A stretch of DNA of 64,000 bases from Candidatus Obscuribacterales bacterium. Its GTDB lineage: Bacteria; Cyanobacteriota; Vampirovibrionia; Obscuribacterales; Obscuribacteraceae. The notes beneath the pieces were generated by a model. That model was given only the letters and a program-made list of their open reading frames with translations. It was not told the DNA's origin and did no database searches. A program made the translations under genes and the position numbers. Positions 9,080 to 16,641 of the stretch are shown here, one piece after another (position 1 is the stretch's first letter; each line of letters opens with the position of its first letter). The stretch spans positions 62,001 through 126,000 of the forward strand of contig JAIELX010000001.1 of NCBI GenBank assembly GCA_019752635.1, given 5' to 3'.

Positions 9080-9577
9080 CTACCTGTCGTTAACCGAGAC
9101 GTCCTGTATGCCGTGCGTAGTGGACATAGTCTCTAAGGACATTCCGGATTGGAACAAGTGCGACTTGAACGATTCATTGATTGCATCCCATTCCGGGCCT
9201 TTTACGGTGGAAGCGACGTGTCTGTAAAACTCGTCCGATACGGCCGCATGTTCGTCTAGCTCGCGAAGCACGGACGTCAGGCATTCCTGGTACTCCGGTT
9301 CATCCACATGCACTTCAACCAATCTGCCGACTTCATCGCCCACGCCGGAGCGCTCGTCGCCCAATCGTTTCATCAAGTCATCCGGGCAGCTGCTCGCATT
9401 TAGCTTTTCCAGGAGCAAGTGGCGTTGCTTTTCGAGGTGATTCACTATGCCGTCGCAAATCTCCCTCACGCTGTCGAAGACTTCGTCACGAGTTGAAGTT
9501 TTGTAGTTTGTTATTAAGGTCCATATCAGGTTTCGCAACCTGGTATTTTCTTCTTGAAGGAAACTGATTACATCCAT
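9080..9577 (-). CDS. Hemerythrin-like helical protein (tentative)
   Basis: A 165-residue, all-helical acidic protein. Spaced histidines and glutamates resemble hemerythrin HHE helices (IVNHLEKQRHLLLEKL at about 54-69, then LRELDEHAAVSDEFYRHV at about 110-127), but the first helix lacks the usual histidine, so it may be a degenerate or different four-helix bundle. The longest frame begins at 9604; ATG 9577 is preferred because GGAGAGGA lies just upstream and gives MDVISFLQEEN. It sits immediately before the ferritin-like gene, and a histidine-kinase fragment lies on the other strand upstream. Function unknown; oxygen or metal sensing or storage is a guess. Confidence 0.6.
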   Translation of the reverse strand: MDVISFLQEENTRLRNLIWTLITNYKTSTRDEVFDSVREICDGIVNHLEKQRHLLLEKLNASSCPDDLMKRLGDERSGVGDEVGRLVEVHVDEPEYQECLTSVLRELDEHAAVSDEFYRHVASTVKGPEWDAINESFKSHLFQSGMSLETMSTTHGIQDVSVNDR

Positions 9578-9766
9578 AAGAAATCCTCTCCGTCGCAACT
9601 GCATAGTTCGGTTCGACTGGAGTCAAATACCAGATGGCGCGGAGCCGGCAGTTTCGGCGCCCGCGCTATGTCCGCAATGGCGGTTGAATTGCTTTTCTTG
9701 TTGTACTTGTTGGACGCTTCGTACTCGGGAGCGGTTCCGCTGAAATCCGTACTTTACTCAAACGAA

Positions 9767-9892
9767 AGATTCAAACAAGTTGAGGCGACTGATGCAACCA
9801 GGAAGGGGGGTACTGGTCTTGGCTTGGCAATCTGCAAAGCAATAGTTCTTCAATACGGCGGCACCATCGGCGTCGATAGCGAAGAAGGAAAA
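9767..9892 (+). pseudogene. Histidine-kinase ATPase-domain fragment
   Basis: About 42 codons in an otherwise unrelated plus-strand frame encode the C-terminal part of a sensor-kinase HATPase_c domain: an F-box (ERFKQVEATDA), the G2 box GGTGLGLAICKAIV, then YGGTIGVDSEEGKGS. The N and G1 boxes, the phospho-acceptor histidine domain and all sensor regions are missing, and the frame after GSQFW runs into unrelated arginine-rich codons. This is a relic of a once larger gene, opposite in direction to the genes on both sides. Confidence 0.75.
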
Positions 9893-9935
9893 GGCAGCCA
9901 GTTTTGGTTAGGGAGCCTGCTTAGTTGCCGGCGGT

Positions 9936-10061
9936 TTATTCGTCTTCGTCGTTGGTTTCTTCGGCGACCGGCGTGGTCTTGGAGCAGCAGCGCGATTTGA
10001 CCCAATTCCATGCGGCACTGAGCCAACCGAATAACAAGAAATTCTTGATTAAGCTAAGCAT
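9936..10061 (-). CDS. 41-residue membrane micro-protein with acidic tail
   Basis: A short gene below common ORF cut-offs. ATG 10061 has a strong GGGAGGAG ribosome site 9 nt upstream. The peptide has a hydrophobic, tryptophan-containing N-terminal half (LIKNFLLFGWLSAAWNWVK), a basic Cys-Cys stretch (SRCCSKT) and an acidic tail (EETNDEDE). This looks like a small inner-membrane or amphipathic surface-binding peptide with its N-terminus embedded. A small hairpin (CCCGC-TAT-GCGGG) lies just before the ribosome site and could modulate translation. It follows the secreted protein gene at 10102 by 40 nt. Confidence 0.6.
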   Translation of the reverse strand: MLSLIKNFLLFGWLSAAWNWVKSRCCSKTTPVAEETNDEDE

Positions 10062-10101
10062 CGTCGATTTCTCCTCCCGCATAGCGGGTTAAGACTCTAT
10101 T

Positions 10102-10689
10102 CTACTTCACAAAATAAGAACCGGCTGTAAGAGGACTTGCGTATGCAAGGCCCTGAGTGTTGATAATATGTGCGTCTTCGAAGAGGCAGTGTTTCAAAGG
10201 GGGTGAGACCCTCTTATTGTCAGGACCTGCGGTTGCGACCACTTCGATGTATTCGTCTTCGGGATAAATAACTATTTTCTCTACATGCAGGTTGTTTTCG
10301 CGCGCGACGTAGCCAAGATTGCAGCGCACTTTGCTGACGCCATCGATTACAACAGAAAGATCTGCTGAATAGTTTGCGCCTCCGTATCCGATTCCGGTGG
10401 GAGGGCGAAAAACGATGCTGCTTTGGATCACGTGTTTTCCATAGCGGGCTGTTCTTTTGTATCGGCGCTCTCCGCTACCTGAGCCGACAAATATGTTACG
10501 AGCCGACAATCCCGCTGTTGATTTCTGCGCGGCGCGAACGCTGTTGTACCCCCGAACACGACCAGCCTCGATTACGATTTGACCAAGTTCCGGTGAGTCG
10601 GTGTAGCGAACGTAGTCGGAAATCCAATCAGCTTTTGCGGCAGGCACAAACGTAAACAGCATTGCCAGTGTCATGATTGCTTTTTTCAT
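10102..10689 (-). CDS. Secreted protein of unknown function
   Basis: A 195-residue exported protein. Residues 1-20 are a clear signal peptide (MKKAIMTLAMLFTFVPAAKA). The mature part is beta-rich with two cysteines (VRCNLGYVA and KHCLFEDAH) that could form a disulfide. No family motif is recognised. GGAGAGG lies right before the ATG. It heads the minus-strand small-gene cluster, and the micro-protein at 9936-10061 follows directly. Confidence 0.65.
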   Translation of the reverse strand: MKKAIMTLAMLFTFVPAAKADWISDYVRYTDSPELGQIVIEAGRVRGYNSVRAAQKSTAGLSARNIFVGSGSGERRYKRTARYGKHVIQSSIVFRPPTGIGYGGANYSADLSVVIDGVSKVRCNLGYVARENNLHVEKIVIYPEDEYIEVVATAGPDNKRVSPPLKHCLFEDAHIINTQGLAYASPLTAGSYFVK

Positions 10690-10797
10690 TGGCCTCTCCG
10701 CTGTAATATATGACAGTTCACCGACAGTGGTGCATCGAAATCATATCATCAAATGGATCTCGCACAAGCTGCCGGATTCCTACCCGGAGGTCTTCAC

Positions 10798-11502
10798 ATG
10801 GCTTTTAGTGCAGCTGCGCTTTCCAAATTTATTCAGTCTGAATTCAAGAGAGCTGCGGACACGGACAAGGCTCCGGCAATGGCTGCCTATATGAAAACCG
10901 AAATGCCTTTCTACGGCATTCAAAAACCTGCGCGCGCATTAGTCTATCGTGAAATGAAGAAGCGCTTTATTCCGAGTAATCGACAAGAGTATGAGGCTGG
11001 CGTCAGAGCGTTGTGGGCAAACACGCACCGCGAAGATAAGTATGCGGCCATAGAGTTCGCAAGGCAACACGCTGCTTTTGTCAGGGCTGATTCGCTGAAG
11101 CTTTATGAGGAACTGGTCAGGGATGGTGCCTGGTGGGATCTGGTGGATGATATTGCTCAATCGCTAGTGGGTGAAGCTTTGCGTGCTGACCGCACTAGAG
11201 TGAAGAGGATAATGGATAAGTGGATCAAGGACGAGGATATGTGGATTCGTCGCACCGCTATTCTGTCCCACAACCGACACAAGGCCGAAACAGATGAGGA
11301 GCAGCTGTTTCGACACTGCTTGCTCGTTTGCGACGAGAAGGAGTTTTTCATTCGCAAAGCGATTGGATGGGCTCTGCGAAATTACAGTTACACCAGTCCA
11401 AAGTCCGTGAAACAATTCATCAAGTCGAACCAGGACGTGCTGTCGCCTCTGAGCATTCGGGAAGGATTAAAGCAGATCGAACGAAACGCAAAGTCTAAAT
11501 AG
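10798..11502 (+). CDS. alkD: DNA alkylation repair glycosylase, AlkD family
   Basis: A HEAT-like-repeat DNA glycosylase of 234 residues, the usual AlkD size, removing N3- and N7-alkylated purines. Residues W113, D117, R152 and W191 (WWDLVDD, MWIRRTAIL, IGWALRNYS) correspond to W109, D113, R148 and W187 of Bacillus cereus AlkD, all with the same offset of four, so the enzyme should be active. The frame is open from 10753, but ATG 10798 has GGAGG 7 nt upstream and matches the family start. It stands alone between opposite-strand genes. Confidence 0.92.
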   Translation: MAFSAAALSKFIQSEFKRAADTDKAPAMAAYMKTEMPFYGIQKPARALVYREMKKRFIPSNRQEYEAGVRALWANTHREDKYAAIEFARQHAAFVRADSLKLYEELVRDGAWWDLVDDIAQSLVGEALRADRTRVKRIMDKWIKDEDMWIRRTAILSHNRHKAETDEEQLFRHCLLVCDEKEFFIRKAIGWALRNYSYTSPKSVKQFIKSNQDVLSPLSIREGLKQIERNAKSK

Positions 11503-11504
11503 CT

Positions 11505-12695
11505 TCAGAGTACTTGTTTCAAAAAATTGATTGCTTGCTTGCCGAAGAAGCATCTGTGTCCGTGGTTGCACACGTCGAGTCCGATTTTGTCGCTGGCGCC
11601 CATGTGGTTGTACAGACCTGCGACTTGTTGCCAGACCACTCTGGCGGATCTTGCGGGAAAGCGGTCGTCTGTCAAACCGCTTTCGACGAACAGGGCTCGG
11701 GGGGCAACTAGTGCGGCTACCTGCGCCGGGTCTGCGATTGCCGGCAGTCCCGGAACGTAGTTGCACATGCACTGAACTTGTCGAAAAATAGAATCGTTGT
11801 AAGTGCTGAGTGCGCTCACCACGATTGCACATTTGAGTCGTTAGTCGAGTGCGGCGCTATAGAGAGCGGTGGTGCCTCCGGCGCTGATGCCCATAACAGC
11901 CAGCCTTTTCGGGTCTATGAAGGGCTCCTTTGTCAATAAGTCAACGGCATTGAAAACATCGGTCACCCGTTCGCCGAGAGAGGTTTTGCATTGATACCGC
12001 AGCTGCGCATCTGACAGCAGGCATTCGGCTTTCTCTGCAACAGGACCTTTGATCGGCATTAACGAGCGGCGGCCGATACCGACCTGCTCCATCGCCAACA
12101 CCGCGTAACCTCGGTATGCGAAGAACAGCGCAAAGTCCCTTGGTGTTTTATCCCACATTTGCATCAACGTGCCATCGGAATCGATGCCCACTGAATGATC
12201 CACGCCGGCGCCGTGCCCCGGTAGGCAGATTACGCACGGGAGCTTTTGCCCCGGTGAAATTTTTTCGGGAAGGAGCAAGTATGCGAATGCAGGTGTTCCT
12301 GCTGCGCTGGAAAATTCTAGTGTCTGGCGCCGACACTGCAGAAAGTTCCCGTCATACATAAGAGTCCGAACAACTTTGTCCTCAATAACGCGGCTTTGAA
12401 GCGGGCTGTTACGCTTTTCGACGTGAAGTGCTTTTGTTAGCTTCGAACGTACCTCATTCTGCCAGCTTGGAACAGTTTTTGTGTCCGTCGGGAGTTGTGA
12501 GATTTCAGGGGCGCGGCCTGCGGTGATTCGGTCCGACAGAAGATGCCAGTATGGATAAGTAAGTCCGCTCAAAATCATTAGCGAGATTACCGTCACCATA
12601 GTCATCGTATTTGGTGGCGGGCTCAATTTGTGTTCGCGCACCATTTTCGGTGCCGGCCGTTGATCAATTCTCGATTTGACGGGCGTGGTTTCCAT
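11505..12695 (-). pseudogene. Alpha/beta-hydrolase (acetyl-esterase-like) interrupted by one in-frame stop
   Basis: A 396-codon gene read from ATG 12695, with a TAA at 11841-11843 and the same frame continuing to 11505. Upstream of the stop: an N-terminal membrane segment (about residues 28-48), an oxyanion region (PCVICLPGHGAG), VLAMEQVGIGRRS and the nucleophile elbow GISAGG with serine. Downstream: APRALFVESGLTDDRFP with the probable catalytic aspartate and CNHGHRCF with the catalytic histidine. The break falls at ..SAALD-stop-RLKCAIV.., where relatives usually carry a charged residue, so one GAA-to-TAA change is the simplest cause. The truncated product lacks Asp and His and should be inactive. 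Sequencing error or read-through are alternatives. Confidence 0.8.
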
Positions 12696-13016
12696 TGAAG
12701 CAATCGGTGGGTGTGGGTGAAAACGTAATATTCAAGCGCGTCTCACGTTTGTTGACAAGCTCAAGTTACTCATCAAAACGTAAAGCTTTCATCGGAATCT
12801 TGGGACCTTTGTGATAAACAATATCTCATTATTGTTTTTGTTCAGGTCGGCTACTGCCAAGAAGCATAGGACTTTTTGCGGATCTGCGCTTAGCGACTTC
12901 GTCCGCTTAACTTCATCCTCTTCAAAAGATAGCCCCGTATAGGGTACGCTTGCCGGGTTGTCGGGAGATATCGCAGGTCAATTCAAGTTGACTGAATGCG
13001 GCCCCTGAGGGACGAC
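12696..13016. other. Intergenic region between divergent genes
   Basis: About 320 bp with no credible gene. It should hold the promoters for the esterase (minus) and the glycosyltransferase (plus). A TTGACA lies at 12753-12758 without a good -10 partner. An AT-rich inverted repeat AACAATA/TATTGTT (12817-12836) followed by TTT could be an operator or weak terminator. Confidence 0.35.
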
Positions 13017-14756
13017 GTGAGCAAAAACACCAACATAACAATTGAGCGCGCGGTTGCAGTGGAGCCGATACAAACTGCGAGCTTGTCAGGTCCTCAAGCC
13101 GGCAAATCATGGCTTGCCTGGTTCTTGCTTGTCGCTGTCGTGGGCGTCGCCGGGTATTTGCCCTGGCTGGGCAGTTTCGGTCCCATAGACCCGACTGATA
13201 GTTTCTTTCTCGAGTCCGGTCGCGAAATGGTTGAAACCGGGAAGTACCTGCTCCCTCTGAACAATTACGTGCCGTGGCTCGACAAGCCGGTACTGTTTTT
13301 CTGGATGGTAGCCGGCGCTTACAAGCTGTTCGGAGTCTCGCCGTTCGTTGGTCGATTGCCTGTCGCACTGTCTGCGGTGGCGCTGGGACTTGTGCTCTTC
13401 CACTCTACTTCCGGCCAAATCCGCGCGCGCGCAGCGGCGCTGGCTGCCGTCATTCTTCTTTGCTTGCCGCTGTCTTCAATTGTCGGCCATGTCTGCCTTA
13501 CGGATATGACTCTGACCCTGTGCGTCTCCGGCACTATTCTCTACTTGCATAAAGGTCTGCGAGAAAATTCTCGCGGGCTGATCTTTCTCGGCTATGTTTT
13601 CAATGCATTCGGGCTTCTGTGCAAGGGTCCGATAGCCTCCATTGTTCCCGCCGTCGCATTGCTCTCATATCTGGTGCTTTCTCGACGGACTGTGTCAGGC
13701 GTCTGGTCCGGCATTCGGCAATTGAACCCGCTTGTGGGATTGATTCCCGCGGTGCTCGTGAACCTGCCCTGGTATGCTGCTGCAATGGTCGCCACCGATG
13801 GGCGCTTTTTTGAGGCTTTCTTCTGGCAACAAAATTTCGGCAGAATGATGGGAACGGTCAACCATCAAATGCCATGGTATTTCTATATTCCGGTGTTTTT
13901 CGGCGGATTCTTTCCCTGGTGTCTTCTGACCATTTGCTCTCCGGGATTTTTTCGCAGGGCTTTCGCGGCTGATCGTTCGGAGCGGTCGAAGAGCTTGTTG
14001 AGCTTCGGCCCGGTAGGTTCGTCCTCCATGACTAAGACGTCTAAGGCGGCTCCACACACGGACATGTTCAGGCTGTGCCTCTCCTGGTTTCTTGTGGTCA
14101 TGCTGTTGTTCAGCGCGATAAAGACCAAGTTGCCGACATACATACTGCCGGCCGCACCCGCGTTTGCAATCCTGGTTTCAATGCAACTCCAGGTCTTGAT
14201 GAGGGGACCGGGCAAGCTATTGTTAGTTACTGAAGTGATTTGCCTGGTGGCACTTCTTGTCGCCGTATGCGTGCAGCCTGTTCTGCCTGCATACCTGAAA
14301 ACTTTCATCTTCACTAACTGGTTGGCTGCGCTCTTGGTGTTCGGTGCCGTTGGTACAAGCATCGTATTGCAGTGCAGGAAGAGGAGCCGCTCCGCTGTTG
14401 TCTGCCTCTGTGCAGCGTTGACGATGGCCTGCGCAGTCTTTGTGCCAAAGGGGCTTCGGGCTTTTCACGATCATCGGCAGGTGGGATTTAACTCGCTAGT
14501 AACTATTGCCGGAGACGCCAAAGCCAGTGTCGCAATTCTTTCCGCCGAAGAGCCCATGATGCCCTATATCCTTCACAAACCGGTCTTTCGCCTGCAGTCG
14601 GGCGAGGCCGCTGCAGAATTTGTTTCCACAGGCGATGCTCCGCACTATTTGCTGGTACCGAAGGAGATGGTCGCCCGTCTGGATTGGTTTCCCGGCGGCA
14701 ATCGCTTTGTCGCTGCTAAGGGCAAGTGGTATCTCTATGAAGTATTCGCTCCGTAG
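13017..14756 (+). CDS. Polytopic glycosyltransferase, GT39/ArnT-like (PMT_2 domain)
   Basis: A 579-residue integral membrane enzyme of the polyprenyl-phosphate-sugar-dependent family that moves sugars onto lipid A, proteins or polymers on the outer face of the inner membrane. After a first membrane helix, the family's catalytic loop appears: GPIDPTDSFFLESGREMVETGKY, with its acidic residues, then PWLDKPVLFFWM..AYKLFG. Ten or more membrane segments follow, with a soluble C-terminal end. GTG 13017 is chosen because GAGG lies 6-7 nt upstream and gives MSKNTNITIERA; ATG 12996 is the longer option. No lipid-A modification genes lie nearby, so the acceptor is unknown. Confidence 0.85.
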   Translation: MSKNTNITIERAVAVEPIQTASLSGPQAGKSWLAWFLLVAVVGVAGYLPWLGSFGPIDPTDSFFLESGREMVETGKYLLPLNNYVPWLDKPVLFFWMVAGAYKLFGVSPFVGRLPVALSAVALGLVLFHSTSGQIRARAAALAAVILLCLPLSSIVGHVCLTDMTLTLCVSGTILYLHKGLRENSRGLIFLGYVFNAFGLLCKGPIASIVPAVALLSYLVLSRRTVSGVWSGIRQLNPLVGLIPAVLVNLPWYAAAMVATDGRFFEAFFWQQNFGRMMGTVNHQMPWYFYIPVFFGGFFPWCLLTICSPGFFRRAFAADRSERSKSLLSFGPVGSSSMTKTSKAAPHTDMFRLCLSWFLVVMLLFSAIKTKLPTYILPAAPAFAILVSMQLQVLMRGPGKLLLVTEVICLVALLVAVCVQPVLPAYLKTFIFTNWLAALLVFGAVGTSIVLQCRKRSRSAVVCLCAALTMACAVFVPKGLRAFHDHRQVGFNSLVTIAGDAKASVAILSAEEPMMPYILHKPVFRLQSGEAAAEFVSTGDAPHYLLVPKEMVARLDWFPGGNRFVAAKGKWYLYEVFAP

Positions 14757-14841
14757 ATGAAGTCTGTTGTCAGCGCCACAAGGTCTAGTGCGGCGGGGAT
14801 AATAGAAGTAGTTGCCACGACCCGGGAAGTTAGGAGAAATC

Positions 14842-15444
14842 TTGAGAGGGACGTTGAGCGCGCTAGTCATTGCGTCCGCAATAGTTTGCGGAACGGTTAG
14901 CTTTGCCGCCGATGCCGGGAAAGAAGATCGCAGCAAGAAGAACACGAAGAAAGATGTGGTAGTGACCTACGGACAGGATTTCTCCCTGGTGGCGAAGGAG
15001 CCTAGCGGGTGGAAAGCTGATGTGAAGCCCGCCGCACAGTACGAGGCTCATCTGGTCTTCAGAGGCAAGGGAAAGAAAAACGAGCACCCGCTTGTTGCCG
15101 TGCGGGTCAACAGCAAGACCGACGAGCAAATAGAGAAAGACCTGAAGGCAGATATGAATGTCTACCGCAAGTCTTTTCCTTCCGTGCGCTTTGACAATTT
15201 GGACATGCGCCATCCTTACTACAAGTCTGCTTCCAGGCTGTTCTACGTCAACGGCGATTTTTATGAATATGTCTGCTATCTCAACCCCGGCAAACAGAGT
15301 CCATTCTTGCTTTCCGTCTCCATGAGCAAACCGAGGCAGCCTGCTTCCGCCAAGGAGTTGCAAGCGCTAACCAAAATTGTTGAGTCTCTCGAGATTTCCA
15401 ATGTTAAGAGATCGGATCAATCATCGGTAGAGATTGGGCTGTGA
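14842..15444 (+). CDS. Secreted protein of unknown function
   Basis: About 200 residues. A signal peptide (LSALVIASAIVCGTVSFAA) is followed by a lysine-rich linker (KEDRSKKNTKKD) and a compact domain resembling PsbP/DUF-type secreted domains (FSLVAKEPSGWKAD.., YYKSASRLFYVNGDFYEYVCYL), but no family can be named. The TTG start at 14842 has AGGAG 5-6 nt upstream; another TTG at 14812 extends it without a ribosome site. It follows the glycosyltransferase by about 85 bp on the same strand and may share its transcript. Confidence 0.65.
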   Translation: MRGTLSALVIASAIVCGTVSFAADAGKEDRSKKNTKKDVVVTYGQDFSLVAKEPSGWKADVKPAAQYEAHLVFRGKGKKNEHPLVAVRVNSKTDEQIEKDLKADMNVYRKSFPSVRFDNLDMRHPYYKSASRLFYVNGDFYEYVCYLNPGKQSPFLLSVSMSKPRQPASAKELQALTKIVESLEISNVKRSDQSSVEIGL

Positions 15445-15597
15445 TCCGCTTGCGGTCCCCGGCTGCGCTCAATATCCGCATTCATTGAAAACGATTTATC
15501 GTTTCTTCGAAATTGATTGGGGTTAGTACGCAAGAGTTATTTACGGCGTCCGTGTAACCTGGATTTGTCTGCCTGACAACCTGGTGGTGTATATATC

Positions 15598-16431
15598 GTG
15601 AGTAGATTCCAAATTGAGTCCCTGTTTGCCGAAAAAGCGGAGCAAAGCGAAGCTATTCCAAGTTTTTCGCCGTTTCTAAATGAGTTAGCCGACATTCAAG
15701 CTAGCTCTTTGCGCGAAAAGATCAGCACGGACAATACTGTGAAGAAGAGCCCTGCTCCGGCTGAAGCGAAGGCTCCGCCACGCACTGCCGCTGAACTGGT
15801 CAAGGACGCGACCGAAAAGTTCGATAAGGCAACAGATAAGAATCAGGCGATGAAGGACCTTCGAGATGAGTTCAACCAAGCGATCAAGAAGTCCGATGAA
15901 GAACTCGAAGCCGTGAAAAAGCGAGTGCTGCCTGCGTTGAACGGGTTGGCTAATGAAATGGCCGACGCATTGGAGAAAGTAAATCCGGCCGTAACAGCTG
16001 TGTTTGATGCTGTTGATAAGGTGCCCGCGGCCGCGCGTCGTGAGATTCAGCAAAAGATCGCTCGCTATTTGCACATGGACCCGAGTCATCAGGACTACGC
16101 AAAGTTGCGTGCAGACTTTGCTAAGTACCCTGGATTGACCGCGGTTGCTGACGTGGCGGCACGAGAGGTCAAGGCGGCTCAGCCGATATTTCGAAAGTAC
16201 AATCCACCTGCTGAGGAATATCAGCAAGCTGGTAACCAGTCGTATATTGCAAGATCGGCGCTAGCGAAATGTCTTGAGCAAGTTGGTAACAAAGCCGAGT
16301 CCGAGGCCCTTATGAAAGCAGCGTCGGACGTGCTAGGACGCAATCCCGATCCGGCGGTAGAAACCTTGCGCGCCAGAGAGCACTTCAAGAAAGCGCTGAA
16401 ACAATTGGAGACGTCGTTCCCTAAGCGCTGA
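15598..16431 (+). CDS. Hypothetical alpha-helical protein
   Basis: A 277-residue soluble, charged, mostly helical protein with no signal peptide or membrane segment. A Pro/Ala-rich linker (SPAPAEAKAPPRTAAEL) separates a short N-terminal part from a coiled-coil-prone centre (about residues 80-130) and a TPR-like C-terminal part (about 205-260, ARSALAKCLEQVGNKAESEAL). No enzyme motif is visible. GTG is the start, with GGTGG upstream. A small palindrome AAACGAT-tt-ATCGTTT sits at 15489-15504, about 95 bp upstream. Confidence 0.6.
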   Translation: MSRFQIESLFAEKAEQSEAIPSFSPFLNELADIQASSLREKISTDNTVKKSPAPAEAKAPPRTAAELVKDATEKFDKATDKNQAMKDLRDEFNQAIKKSDEELEAVKKRVLPALNGLANEMADALEKVNPAVTAVFDAVDKVPAAARREIQQKIARYLHMDPSHQDYAKLRADFAKYPGLTAVADVAAREVKAAQPIFRKYNPPAEEYQQAGNQSYIARSALAKCLEQVGNKAESEALMKAASDVLGRNPDPAVETLRAREHFKKALKQLETSFPKR

Positions 16432-16641
16432 TCCTCGCAGAGAGTCTGAGATTACGACGAAATTGCGACCACTTGGAGCAGTCGACGGCATACAGCAGCA
16501 ACGGCTGCCTCTGCGCCATTCAAAGCAGACGCGATTTCTGTCGGATAAATCCCCACTGGCGTGATCGCTTCTATCAAATATCTAATCCCGAAGACGGTAC
16601 GCCTGAGGAAGTTTGTGCGGCTTAGCTGATAAGATACCGGC

